From Pandoraea iniqua (GTDB lineage: Bacteria > Pseudomonadota > Gammaproteobacteria > Burkholderiales > Burkholderiaceae), in NCBI RefSeq assembly GCF_902459685.1, contig NZ_CABPSF010000006.1:62001-126000 (forward strand): a DNA stretch of 64,000 nucleotides. The letters run 5' to 3'. Position numbers and translations under genes: made by a program. The notes under the pieces were generated by a model. That model worked only from the letters and a program-made list of their open reading frames with translations, was not told where the DNA came from and ran no database searches. Within the stretch, counting starts at the first letter, position 1. Every line of letters begins with the position of its first letter. This document shows positions 1 through 7,900 of this stretch, in pieces.

Positions 1-360
1 GGCAACGGTCTCGGCTTCGCTGCGCGGCATGCGCTTCACATGACGCAGCGCGAGCATGATGTTCTCGCGCACGCTCAGGTGCGGAAACAGGTTGTAGCTC
101 TGGAAGACGATGCCGACTTCGCGGCGCAATTCGTGCAGATCGATCTTCGGATCTTCCACGCGAATGCCGCACACTTCGATGGAGCCTTCGTCAATCGTCT
201 CCAGCCGGTCGATGCAGCGCAGCGCCGTACTTTTGCCCGAACCGCTCGCGCCGATGATCGCGACCATCTTGCCGCGCTCCACTTCGAACGACACGCCCTT
301 GAGCACCGGGTTGTCGCCGAAGCGCTTGTGAATCTGGTTGACCTTAACGATTGCCGACAT
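1..360 (-). CDS. Polar amino-acid ABC transporter ATP-binding protein (partial, C-terminus off window)
   Basis: ATPase subunit of a HisP/GlnQ-type amino-acid importer that powers uptake through the two permeases encoded just upstream. Only the first 120 residues are present because the gene runs off the left edge. Walker A is GASGSGKST at residues 37-45 and the Q-loop segment FQSYNLFPHL is at 86-95; the signature motif and Walker B lie outside the window. The ATG at 360 overlaps the upstream permease by 17 nt, so the three genes form one leftward operon. The periplasmic binding protein is not in the window and the substrate cannot be told. The family call is firm. Confidence 0.93.
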   Translation of the reverse strand, partial: MSAIVKVNQIHKRFGDNPVLKGVSFEVERGKMVAIIGASGSGKSTALRCIDRLETIDEGSIEVCGIRVEDPKIDLHELRREVGIVFQSYNLFPHLSVRENIMLALRHVKRMPRSEAETVA

Positions 361-997
361 TGAGTCTGTCCTCCAGTGCCGCGCTCCAGCGTGAGAGTGG
401 GTAGCACAGCACGAAATAAAACACCCCTACCAGCGAGAACACGAGGAAGGGCTGGAAAATCGAGTTGTTGATGATCTGGCCGGCGCGCGTGAGCTCGACG
501 AAGCCGATCACCGACGCCAGCGACGTCATCTTGATGATCTGCACCAGAAAACCGATCGTGGGCGGCAGCGACAAACGAATGGCCTGCGGAATGATCACGA
601 GACGCAACGTCTGCCAGCGCGTGAACGACAGGCATTCGGCCGCTTCCCACTGCGCTTGTGGCATTGCTTCCACGCAGCCGCGCCAGATGTCGCCCAGATA
701 GGCGCTCGTGTAGACCATCAGCGCGAGCGCTGCGGCCACGATGGCGGGCAATTCGAAGCCGTACACCGACAGGCCGAAATACACGATGAACAGCAGAATC
801 AGCAGCGGTATGCCCTGAATCGCTTCGATGAAAACTTGCGCCGGCAGGCGCAGCCAGCGACGCGGCGAGATGCGTGCAAGCATCACCAGAAAGCCGCCGG
901 CGCTGCCGAGCACGAACGCGATCAACGAGAGCACCAGCGTCCAGCCGATCGACTGCACGAGATAGCCCAGATAGGTCCACGAAAAACTGCCGATCAT
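344..997 (-). CDS. Amino-acid ABC transporter permease (HisM/GlnP type), second of the pair
   Basis: Integral membrane subunit of a polar amino-acid importer, 217 residues. The protein begins MIGSFSWTYLGYLVQ and has several hydrophobic segments. A cytoplasmic EAA loop, EAAECLSFTRW, which docks with the ATPase, lies in the second half. I chose the ATG at 997 because it overlaps the stop of the preceding permease as ATGA. The same frame is open further upstream, but that stretch is Arg/Pro-rich and lies over the neighbouring gene. Paired unequal permeases are usual for this family and probably form a heterodimer. Confidence 0.9.
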   Translation of the reverse strand: MIGSFSWTYLGYLVQSIGWTLVLSLIAFVLGSAGGFLVMLARISPRRWLRLPAQVFIEAIQGIPLLILLFIVYFGLSVYGFELPAIVAAALALMVYTSAYLGDIWRGCVEAMPQAQWEAAECLSFTRWQTLRLVIIPQAIRLSLPPTIGFLVQIIKMTSLASVIGFVELTRAGQIINNSIFQPFLVFSLVGVFYFVLCYPLSRWSAALEDRLNVGNR

Positions 998-1788
998 GAC
1001 GCGCTCCGTTGCGCGGGGGTACCGCTGGTGTTGGTCGCACTGCCGCCATTGGCTACTGCCACGCGGGCGGCTGTCGCGCGACGGCGGGCGGCTTGGGCGG
1101 TTTGGGCCGCGGCACGCCGCACGGTGCGGCGGCGCTTGAACAGGTATTCGCCGAATGCCCATGCCACGAGCTTCACCAACAGCGACAGCGCCACATAGAG
1201 CACGGCCACGACGATGTAGGTCTCGAGCGAGCGGAACGTGTCCGACTGCACCGTGTTGGCGACAGCGGTGAGTTCTTCAGCAGAAATCTGCGAGGCCATG
1301 GCCGAGGCCTGCATCATCAGAATGAATTGCGTCGTGAGCGCGGGGTACACCTTCTCGATGGCCGGTTGCAGCATCACGTGCCACGCGATGCGCCATTTCG
1401 ACAGGCCCAGACACTCGGCGGCTTCGATCTGGCCACGCGGCACCGACTCGATGCCCGCGCGGATGATCTCTGCCGCGTAAGCGCCGATGTTGATGACCAT
1501 CGCGATGACTGCCGCCGCGAACGTCGGCATGTGAATGCCCAGACTCGCGAGACCAAAATAGAGAAGGAAGATCTGGACGAGGAAGGGCGTGTTGCGCACC
1601 GACTCGATATAGATGCCGCACAGTCGCGACAACAGGCGGTAGCGGCTTCGTTTGGCGAACGCTACGAGTGTGCCGAGGGCCGTGCCGATGATCACGGACA
1701 GCACCGTCATCTTCAGCGTCAGCCACGCGCCTTCCAGAAAAACTGGCCAATAAGGGACCAGTGGAGCGAAATTCAACGAAAAATGCAT
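994..1788 (-). CDS. Amino-acid ABC transporter permease (HisQ/GlnP type), first gene of the operon
   Basis: Inner-membrane permease of 264 residues beginning MHFSLNFAPLVPYWPVF. It carries the binding-protein-dependent transport fold and the EAA loop EAAECLGLSKWRIAWHVMLQP. The C-terminus is an unusual Arg/Ala/Thr-rich extension of about 45 residues, probably a disordered cytoplasmic tail. It is first in the leftward operon; a promoter-like TTGACA element lies about 140 bp upstream. Amino-acid uptake is firm from the family; the exact substrate is unknown. Confidence 0.9.
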   Translation of the reverse strand: MHFSLNFAPLVPYWPVFLEGAWLTLKMTVLSVIIGTALGTLVAFAKRSRYRLLSRLCGIYIESVRNTPFLVQIFLLYFGLASLGIHMPTFAAAVIAMVINIGAYAAEIIRAGIESVPRGQIEAAECLGLSKWRIAWHVMLQPAIEKVYPALTTQFILMMQASAMASQISAEELTAVANTVQSDTFRSLETYIVVAVLYVALSLLVKLVAWAFGEYLFKRRRTVRRAAAQTAQAARRRATAARVAVANGGSATNTSGTPAQRSAS

Positions 1789-1906
1789 GGCTAACGCCTG
1801 TCTCCGGTGACGTTCGGGGCCGACGCGCCAGGCAATGGATAAGCGGCTATGACATCCGCGATCGCCGTGGTGGGTCTTTCTTGTACGTCGTCATATAAGT
1901 GATGTG

Positions 1907-1936
1907 ATTTTGCGCATTGGTATTCCGCATTGTCAA
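1907..1936 (-). promoter_or_regulatory. Sigma-70-like promoter for the amino-acid ABC operon, overlapped by a palindrome
   Basis: On the minus strand a perfect TTGACA (-35, 1931-1936) is followed after 18 nt by CAAAAT (-10, 1907-1912). An inverted repeat GGTATT-N10-AATACC (1919-1940) covers the -35 box, which fits a repressor or activator site. It lies about 120 bp before the permease ATG. The regulator is not known; the Lrp-type gene at 2367 is an obvious candidate but that is inference. Confidence 0.5.
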
Positions 1937-2165
1937 TACCGGAGGCTTGCGGGGATACCCGAGGCTATAGCCTTGATAGGACTAGGGGTAAGTCGCTCGG
2001 GATGCCGTGCAGCGGGGATCTGGCAGGCCTGTGAGGCCGCCTCAACGATCGGTTGACGGGGACGTGTTTCCACCATGTCATCGTATCTCTTGGCCCGGTG
2101 AGAGCGGCGGGCTGAAAAGGAGACGCGGGGGGGAGATGCCGGGTGCCGCGTGGCAAGGGACCTTT

Positions 2166-2171
2166 TATAAT
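2166..2171 (+). promoter_or_regulatory. Perfect -10 box upstream of the Lrp-type regulator
   Basis: TATAAT at 2166-2171 points rightward toward the small ORF at 2227 and the regulator at 2367. No good -35 box lies 16-18 nt upstream, so strength is uncertain. The rest of the 1789-2226 gap holds only this box, the leftward promoter described separately and a G-rich tract near 2127-2135. Confidence 0.35.
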
Positions 2172-2226
2172 TGCGCTTTATCGCTCGCGGGCCCGGCTTT
2201 GGGTCCGCGCACCTGCCGAGTCCGTC

Positions 2227-2367
2227 ATGACCACCACCGACCGCAAGCCCCTCACCCCGAGTTCAACCACTGTGGTGTTCGCCCGGCCTGACGCCGAGCG
2301 TTGCTGTGAGCGGATGTCACTGGGTATGACGTGCGATGGCGACGCTGCGTCGCAAGGCGGGGTCTGA
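2227..2367 (+). CDS. Possible 46-residue upstream ORF coupled to the Lrp/AsnC gene
   Basis: An open frame beginning MTTTDRKPLTPSSTT ends with a TGA that overlaps the ATG of the regulator as TGATG. It lies between the TATAAT box at 2166 and the regulator, so it would be on the same transcript. It has no clear Shine-Dalgarno sequence and no recognisable domain. It could be a translational-coupling leader or simply an untranslated 5' region that happens to be open. Low confidence. Confidence 0.25.
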   Translation: MTTTDRKPLTPSSTTVVFARPDAERCCERMSLGMTCDGDAASQGGV

Positions 2368-2828
2368 TGGCCTTGTCCGCAACGCCGCTCGACGAACTCG
2401 ACCGGAATCTGCTCGCGCTGTTGCGCGTGAACGCCCGCGAGAGTGCGGCCAATCTCGCGCGTCGGCTGGGTGTGGCGCGCACGACGGTGCTTGCACGCAT
2501 CGGGCGCCTTGAGCGCGCGGGCGTGATCGCGGGCTATACCGTGCGGCTCGGGCAAGACGCCGTAGGTGGCGGCTTGCAGGCATGCGTGGGTATCAGCGTG
2601 CAGCCGCGCTCGGGACGCGATGTCCAGCGACGGCTCGACAAGATGCCCGAGATTCATCTGCTTTGTACCGTTAGCGGCGAGTTCGACTACGTGGCGTGGC
2701 TGCACGCGGCGTCGCCCGATCAACTCGATGCGCTGCTCGACACCATCGGCGAGATCGACGGCGTGACGCGTACCACCACGTCCGTGGTGCTCGCCCGGAA
2801 GATCGACCGGGGCGGCGTGTTGCCGTAA
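2367..2828 (+). CDS. Lrp/AsnC family transcriptional regulator
   Basis: DNA-binding regulator of 153 residues, the usual length for the family. An N-terminal winged helix-turn-helix (residues about 8-60, with NLARRLGVARTTVLARIGRL) is followed by a RAM-type amino-acid-sensing domain. I chose the ATG at 2367 because a purine-rich stretch AAGGCGGGG lies just upstream and family members start near this point. It is divergent from the amino-acid ABC operon at about 600 bp distance, so it may control it, but nothing in the sequence proves this. Confidence 0.88.
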   Translation: MALSATPLDELDRNLLALLRVNARESAANLARRLGVARTTVLARIGRLERAGVIAGYTVRLGQDAVGGGLQACVGISVQPRSGRDVQRRLDKMPEIHLLCTVSGEFDYVAWLHAASPDQLDALLDTIGEIDGVTRTTTSVVLARKIDRGGVLP

Positions 2829-3263
2829 TCCGGTGTCGATGCCGTCCTAATACCGTACTAATTCGGTGCTAAGAATTCGGCGCTAAGGTGTCGACCGGCC
2901 ATCGGGCAGGGCGGTTTGGCAATCCCGGACGGGATTTTCCGCAGGCTTGGTAATTTTCCGTAAACGCTAAGTGGGTGTTTGCTAAGAAATCTGCGACGCC
3001 ATGCCGCGGCGGGCGTGCCTTGTTGTTGCGCCGCAGCAAGGTGTGACGGTGTGCCGGCGCGGCCAACCCCGCGCCTGTCGGGCGTCCCCGCGATTTGGTG
3101 AGTCTGCGGCGAGTGCGCAACGCTGGCGCGCGACCGGAAGCGAGGCGTTCCAGTCCTGCGCAAAAATGGGGCAAAATGCGTCCCAATCGTCTTCTCAATC
3201 CCCGCAATACCCCATGGAGCGTCGACTTCAGGTTTGTCGGGTAGTGGCGATAGTGCTAAACTT

Positions 3264-3282
3264 ATTGAGAATAATTTGCATT
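3264..3282 (+). promoter_or_regulatory. Fur-box-like operator upstream of ftrABCD
   Basis: The segment ATTGAGAATAATTTGCATT contains TGAGAAT-A-ATTTGCA, close to the 7-1-7 Fur consensus TGATAAT-N-ATTATCA. It ends 25 bp before the ftrA start and lies in a locally AT-rich patch where the promoter should be. Iron-repressed expression through Fur is inferred from the match and from the gene function. The remaining part of the 2829-3307 gap shows no other gene. Confidence 0.65.
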
Positions 3283-3307
3283 AACTTCCTCACATTCTGG
3301 AGTTTGT

Positions 3308-3919
3308 ATGCGCGTGAAATCCCTCGTGGCAGCGGTGCTGCTCGCCGGTGCGGCGACCCTGGCGCAAGCCGCCGAGTTTCCGATCGGTAAGCCGCTGGTC
3401 ACGGCAGGCATGGAAATCAATACCGTTTATCTGCAACCGATCACGATGGAACCGGCCGGCATGATGAACGATGCCAAGAAGTCGGATATCCACCTCGAGG
3501 CAGATATTCACGCCGTGGCGAAGAACCCGAACGGTTACGCCGAAGGCGACTGGATTCCGGGTCTGGAAATCACGTACAAGCTGCAAAAGGCCGGTAGCGC
3601 GAAGGTCATCGAAGGTCTGATGATGCCGATGGTCGCGAGCGATGGCCCGCACTACGGCGACAACGTGAAGCTCGACGGCGTGGGCAAGTACACGCTGACG
3701 ATGGTGGTGAATGCCCCGGGTACGCTGGCCGAATTCGGTTGCAAGATGGGCGCCGGCGCAATGGCCGCATCGGGCGCACACGCTGCCCACGGCGGTATGG
3801 GCCCGTGGTGCTTCGGCCGTCACGTCGACAAGGAAACCGGCGTGGGTCCGTGGTTCAAGCCGATCACGAAGACCGTCGAATTCACGTTCAGCGGTATTGG
3901 CAAGAAGGGCGGCTACTAA
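3308..3919 (+). CDS. ftrA: FtrA/P19-type periplasmic iron-binding protein
   Basis: Periplasmic metal-binding component of the FtrABCD ferrous-iron uptake system, 203 residues. A Sec signal peptide of about 21 residues ends AQA. The mature part is the P19/Tp34 fold (iron transport family), with conserved Met, His and acidic residues in MEINTVYLQPITMEP and SDIHLEADIHA. A Met/Gly/His-rich loop (about residues 145-165) is also present. It is the first gene behind the Fur-box-like site and is followed after 69 bp by ftrB. In Bordetella and Burkholderia this system imports Fe(II), especially at acid pH; the role here is transferred from those homologues. Confidence 0.92.
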   Translation: MRVKSLVAAVLLAGAATLAQAAEFPIGKPLVTAGMEINTVYLQPITMEPAGMMNDAKKSDIHLEADIHAVAKNPNGYAEGDWIPGLEITYKLQKAGSAKVIEGLMMPMVASDGPHYGDNVKLDGVGKYTLTMVVNAPGTLAEFGCKMGAGAMAASGAHAAHGGMGPWCFGRHVDKETGVGPWFKPITKTVEFTFSGIGKKGGY

Positions 3920-3988
3920 GCCCGGACTATCTTGATGCAGCGTTGGCCTGTTGGCGGGCCGACGCTGTTTTCATTTGGAGCATGAAGG

Positions 3989-4345
3989 ATGATTCAGCGC
4001 ATCGCGCGCCTGCTGGCCACGATGATGGCCGTGCTGGCCACGTTGTTCGCACTTGGCGGCCCCTCGCTTGCCCGCGCGGACGAACTTCCCACGTTCAAGC
4101 TGGAAATGAACAACGGCAAGCTCAACCCCGCCCGCATCGAAGTACCGGCCGGCAAGCGCATCAAGATCGAAGTGCATAACACCGGCACGAACGCGGTCGA
4201 GTTCGAGAGCCTGCAACTGCGCAAGGAAAAGGTGCTCGCACCGGGCGCGCAGTCGTTTGTGGTGATCGCCCCGTTACAACCGGGCGAGTACAAGTTTTTC
4301 GACGACTTCCATCAGCAGGCGCAGGGCGTGATCGTCGCCAAGTAA
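3989..4345 (+). CDS. ftrB: FtrB cupredoxin-domain periplasmic protein
   Basis: Small exported protein of 118 residues: a signal peptide to about residue 32 (ending ARA) and one cupredoxin-like beta-sandwich (about 33-118). FtrB is thought to oxidise Fe(II) before or during passage through the FtrC permease. The segment EYKFFDDFHQQAQG near the C-terminus holds acidic and His residues at the usual metal-site edge. I see no Cys, so it is not a classical blue copper site. It lies between ftrA and ftrC; a 10-bp tandem repeat fills the short gap to ftrC. Confidence 0.9.
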   Translation: MIQRIARLLATMMAVLATLFALGGPSLARADELPTFKLEMNNGKLNPARIEVPAGKRIKIEVHNTGTNAVEFESLQLRKEKVLAPGAQSFVVIAPLQPGEYKFFDDFHQQAQGVIVAK

Positions 4346-4380
4346 GTATCAGCAAGCATCAACAAGTATCAACGAGCAAC
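4346..4380 (+). repeat. 10-bp tandem repeat between ftrB and ftrC
   Basis: Three and a half copies of a unit close to GTATCAACAA start directly after the ftrB TAA stop and run to about 17 bp before the ftrC ATG. This looks like slipped-strand growth of an intergenic spacer and could vary in copy number. Confidence 0.6.
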
Positions 4381-4397
4381 ACTAAAGGAATTGCACG

Positions 4398-5234
4398 ATG
4401 GGTCAGGTCATGTTCATCGTCTGGCGCGAAAGCGTCGAGGCACTGCTGGTCGTAGGCATTCTGCATGCCTGGCTGGCCAACCCCGAGCACGGCGCCAAGC
4501 GCGGTCTGCCCTACCTGTGGGCCGGTGTAGCCCTCGGGATTGCGGCGGCTGTGGCGCTCGGTGCCGCACTGGTCGGTTTCACCGAAGTGCTCTCGGGCGA
4601 CGCGCAGGATTACTTCCAGACCGCCATGGTGCTGATCGCCTGTGTGCTGATCGTGCAGATGGTGTTCTGGATGAAGCGGCATGGCCGCACGCTCAAGCGC
4701 GACATGGAGTCGTCGCTACAGAAGACACACGATCAGGGTACTTGGTGGGGTGTGTTGATTCTGGTGGCGCTGGCGATTGCCCGTGAAGGCAGCGAGACGG
4801 CGATCTTCCTGTATGGCATCGGTTTCGGTCAGCAGGGCAGTGTGCCGCTGACGATGTGGCTGGCCGTCGCGATCGGTTTCGTGCTGGCGCTGCTGACGTT
4901 CTGGCTGTTGCAACTGGGCGGCAAGGTGTTCTCGTGGCGACTGTTTTTCCGCGTGACGGAAATCATGTTGCTGTTCCTCGCGGCAGGCCTGCTGGAGTCG
5001 GGTCTGGACCGGTTGATCTCGCTGGAGCTCGTGCCGACACTGGTCGATCAACTGTGGGATACTTCCGCGATTCTTGACGACACCAGCCCGTTTGGCGGTC
5101 TGGTCGCCACGCTGACCGGCTACCGGGCCCACCCGGCCGGCATGAACCTGTTGGTGTATGCGCTGTACTGGCTGTTCATCTGGGCGCTGTTGAAGCGCGC
5201 AGGTGCCCCGGCCAAGCAGGTGAAGGCTGCATAA
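4398..5234 (+). CDS. ftrC: FtrC, FTR1-family iron permease
   Basis: Inner-membrane high-affinity iron permease of 278 residues with about seven hydrophobic helices. Both iron-coordinating REXXE motifs of the FTR1 family are present: RESVE at residues 10-14 and REGSE at 129-133. The start ATG at 4398 follows AAAGGA by a good distance. It works with FtrA and FtrB in the periplasm and with the FtrD polyferredoxin. Assignment is firm. Confidence 0.95.
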   Translation: MGQVMFIVWRESVEALLVVGILHAWLANPEHGAKRGLPYLWAGVALGIAAAVALGAALVGFTEVLSGDAQDYFQTAMVLIACVLIVQMVFWMKRHGRTLKRDMESSLQKTHDQGTWWGVLILVALAIAREGSETAIFLYGIGFGQQGSVPLTMWLAVAIGFVLALLTFWLLQLGGKVFSWRLFFRVTEIMLLFLAAGLLESGLDRLISLELVPTLVDQLWDTSAILDDTSPFGGLVATLTGYRAHPAGMNLLVYALYWLFIWALLKRAGAPAKQVKAA

Positions 5235-5297
5235 GCGGTAAATGAGCGGCAAATGAGCGGTAAATGAGCGGTAAATGAGTCGTAACTGAGCCGTACC
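5235..5297 (+). repeat. 11-bp tandem repeat between ftrC and ftrD
   Basis: Four close copies of GCGGTAAATGA (5235-5278), then a degenerate copy and a partial one, begin immediately after the ftrC TAA stop. Each unit holds TAA and TGA in different frames. It is a likely site of copy-number change; no function is evident. Confidence 0.75.
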
Positions 5298-5409
5298 CGG
5301 GCGGCATGCGCCGCCCGATTGGCCATTTGGCCAGACCGGCCCGCACGGACCACGCTGGATAAAGAGTCCGTCAGGCCGCTGAAGCAATCCCCCGAAGCAC
5401 GAGTTGAGC

Positions 5410-6804
5410 ATGAGCATCGCCATACCTGTCCCGAACCTGCTGGCCCGCGTGGGCCTTTGGATGCAACGCCACGGCAAACTGATCCGCGGCGTGCAGTGGG
5501 GCATCGTCTTGGTTTATGCGTTCCTCATCTGCGTGCCGGTCATGATGCCGTTGCCTGACGAGACGGCGCACATTCTCAACAACCTCACCGTCTTCGCCCA
5601 GTTCACCTTCTGGGGTATCTGGTGGCCGTTCGTGCTCATCAGCATGGTCTTGATGGGACGCGTGTGGTGCGGGGTGCTCTGCCCCGAAGGCACTCTCTCC
5701 GAATTCGCCAGCCGTCATGGCCGTGGCCGCGCCATTCCGCGTTGGATGCGCTGGGGCGGATGGCCCTTCGTGGCGTTTGCCGGGACCACGCTCTACGGCC
5801 AGATGGTCAGCGTCTATCAGTATCCGAAAGCGGTGCTGCTCGTGCTGGGCGGCTCGACCATCGGCGCCATGGTGATCGGTTACTTCTACGGACGCGACAA
5901 GCGGGTCTGGTGCAAGTATCTGTGCCCGGTCAATGGCGTGTTCTCGTTGCTGGCGCGCCTCGCGCCGTTCCACTTCAAGGTCAACGAAGACGCGTGGCGT
6001 CAGTCGTATCACACCAACGGTCACAAGATCATCCCCGTCAATTGCGCGCCCATCGTGCCGCTGCGCAATATGAAGGGCGGTGCGCAGTGCCACATGTGCG
6101 GCCGTTGTGCCGGCCACCGCGACGCGATCGAGCTTGCCGGGCGTTCGCCGAGCGAAGAAATCGTGAAGTTCGGCGCGACCGAAAACAATAGCGTTTGGGA
6201 CAGCATTCTCCTGATGTACGGCCTGCTCGGCGTGGCCATCGGCGCGTTCCACTGGACCGTGAATCCGTGGTTCGTCACCGTCAAGACGGCGATTGCGTCG
6301 TGGCTCATCGATCGCAACATCATGTGGCCGTTCGAGACCAATGCGCCGTGGTTCGTGTTCACCAACTATCCCGATCAGAGCGACGTGTTCTCGTGGCTCG
6401 ACGGCGGTCTGGTCGTCGCCTACATCGTCGGCAACGGCGTGTTGCTCGGCTTGGCCTTCACGATCATCTTTGCGCTGGCCAACCGCGCGATGGGCCCGTG
6501 GCAGACCTCGCGCTTCAATCATCTGGTGCAGGCGCTGATTCCGATTGCGGGCGCAGGCGTGTTCATCGGCCTGTCGGCGACCACGGTCAGCCTGCTGCGT
6601 GCCGAGCATCTGCCGGTGTACTGGGCCAACGACGTGCGTGCCACCATTCTGGCTGCCACCACGCTGTGGAGCCTGTGGCTGGGCTGGCGCGTCACGGGCC
6701 GCCACGCGCGCACGCTGGGCCGTCGTCTTGCCGGGATGACCGGCATCGTGGCGGCGCTGGCGCTGGTGAACTGGCTCTGGCTGTTGATGTTCTGGATCTG
6801 GTAA
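5410..6804 (+). CDS. ftrD: FtrD, membrane-bound 4Fe-4S polyferredoxin (NapH-like)
   Basis: Membrane electron-transfer protein of 464 residues, last gene of the iron-uptake operon. It has several transmembrane helices and Cys clusters of the NapH/CcoG type: C87 and C91 (WCGVLCPEG), C168 and C172 (WCKYLCPVNG), C212, and C227/C230/C233 (CHMCGRC). FtrD is proposed to accept electrons from FtrB-mediated iron oxidation. I start at the ATG at 5410; an in-frame TTG two codons earlier is possible. The gap to ftrC is 175 bp and contains the 11-bp repeat. Confidence 0.9.
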   Translation: MSIAIPVPNLLARVGLWMQRHGKLIRGVQWGIVLVYAFLICVPVMMPLPDETAHILNNLTVFAQFTFWGIWWPFVLISMVLMGRVWCGVLCPEGTLSEFASRHGRGRAIPRWMRWGGWPFVAFAGTTLYGQMVSVYQYPKAVLLVLGGSTIGAMVIGYFYGRDKRVWCKYLCPVNGVFSLLARLAPFHFKVNEDAWRQSYHTNGHKIIPVNCAPIVPLRNMKGGAQCHMCGRCAGHRDAIELAGRSPSEEIVKFGATENNSVWDSILLMYGLLGVAIGAFHWTVNPWFVTVKTAIASWLIDRNIMWPFETNAPWFVFTNYPDQSDVFSWLDGGLVVAYIVGNGVLLGLAFTIIFALANRAMGPWQTSRFNHLVQALIPIAGAGVFIGLSATTVSLLRAEHLPVYWANDVRATILAATTLWSLWLGWRVTGRHARTLGRRLAGMTGIVAALALVNWLWLLMFWIW

Positions 6805-6841
6805 ATCCGGTAAGCATGGTCTCACTGGCCGGAACCCCGCA

Positions 6842-6871
6842 TTGGCGGGCATCCGGCGCGTGACCTACAAT
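6842..6871 (+). promoter_or_regulatory. Putative promoter for ubiA
   Basis: TTGGCG (6842-6847) and TACAAT (6866-6871) are spaced 18 nt apart, about 30 bp before the ubiA start. The -35 half overlaps a short GC hairpin (GCCGG...CCCGC-ATTG-GCGGG...CCGGC, 6828-6857) that could also end ftrD transcription, though it has no T-tract. Confidence 0.4.
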
Positions 6872-6900
6872 GTCGCCACAAGTCTCCCTGTGTGCCGCCC

Positions 6901-7773
6901 ATGTTGCTCGCTCAACGCCTTCCGCTTTACTTCCGACTCGTTCGACTCGATAAGCCGATCGGCACCGTGCTGCTGTTGTGGCCGACGCTCGCCGCGCTGT
7001 GGATCGCCTCCAGCGGGCATCCCGATCCGCTGCTCGTTCTGATCTTCACGCTCGGTACCTTCCTGATGCGCTCGGCCGGTTGCGCGATCAACGATTACGC
7101 CGACCGTGACTTCGACAAGTACGTTAAGCGCACGCAGGAGCGTCCGATCACCTCGGGCCGCATTCGCGCGTGGGAAGCGGTGGCCGTCGCCGCGACGCTG
7201 GCACTGGCGAGCTTCCTGTTGATCCTGCCGCTCAATGCGCTGACCAAGTGGCTGTCGATCCCGGCGTTGTTCGTCGCGGGCACGTATCCGTTCACCAAGC
7301 GTTTTCTGGCGATTCCGCAGGCGTATCTGGGCGTCGCGTTCGGCTTCGGTATTCCGATGGCGTTTGCGGCTGTGCAAGATCAGGTGCCGATGCTGGCGTG
7401 GATTCTGCTGCTCTCCAACGTGTTCTGGTCGGTGGCCTACGACACCGAATACGCGATGGTCGATCGCGACGACGATCTGAAGATCGGCATCAAGACTTCC
7501 GCCATCACCTTCGGGCGCTTCGATGTTGCCGCCATCATGCTTTGCTACGTTGTGGCGTTGGGCATTCAGGCCGGCGTGGGCGCGTATCTGGGGTTTGGCT
7601 GGCCGTTCTGGCTGGGCATCGCGGTGGCGGTGGGTTGCGCCATCTATCACTACTTCCTGATTCGCGAGCGCGAGCGTATGCCGTGCTTCGCGGCGTTCCG
7701 TCATAACAACTGGCTCGGTGCAGCAGTCTTCGCCGGTATCGCCGGACATTACCTGCTGACGGCGCACGGCTGA
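6901..7773 (+). CDS. ubiA: 4-hydroxybenzoate octaprenyltransferase
   Basis: Membrane prenyltransferase that attaches the polyprenyl tail to 4-hydroxybenzoate in ubiquinone synthesis. It is 290 residues from the ATG at 6901 (a GTG at 6892 would add three). Both Asp-rich Mg-diphosphate motifs are present: NDYADRDFD at residues 64-72 and [12 protein letters not shown] in the second half, along with about eight to nine hydrophobic helices. It is monocistronic by appearance and ends at a strong bidirectional terminator facing proC. Confidence 0.95.
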   Translation: MLLAQRLPLYFRLVRLDKPIGTVLLLWPTLAALWIASSGHPDPLLVLIFTLGTFLMRSAGCAINDYADRDFDKYVKRTQERPITSGRIRAWEAVAVAATLALASFLLILPLNALTKWLSIPALFVAGTYPFTKRFLAIPQAYLGVAFGFGIPMAFAAVQDQVPMLAWILLLSNVFWSVAYDTEYAMVDRDDDLKIGIKTSAITFGRFDVAAIMLCYVVALGIQAGVGAYLGFGWPFWLGIAVAVGCAIYHYFLIRERERMPCFAAFRHNNWLGAAVFAGIAGHYLLTAHG

Positions 7774-7814
7774 CGGCGCACAGCCGCGGAAAGCGCGGAG
7801 TAGCGCAGCAAAGA

Positions 7815-7854
7815 AAAACGGCGCGGTGATCTGTCGATCATTCGCGCCGTTTTT
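7815..7854. terminator. Bidirectional intrinsic terminator between ubiA and proC
   Basis: Stem AACGGCGCG/CGCGCCGTT with flanking A and T runs (7815-7825 with 7843-7853) gives a U-tract on both strands. It sits between two convergent genes, where such a terminator is expected. Confidence 0.85.
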
Positions 7855-7900
7855 GCATTCACCGACACGTCGTGCCGGTGAAGTTGGATCTAAGCAGGCC

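Noticed and set aside
5235-5297. Replication origin iterons or a regulator array between ftrC and ftrD
   Set aside because: The 11-bp units start exactly at the stop codon, no rep gene or DnaA boxes are nearby, and similar unrelated arrays follow other stop codons.
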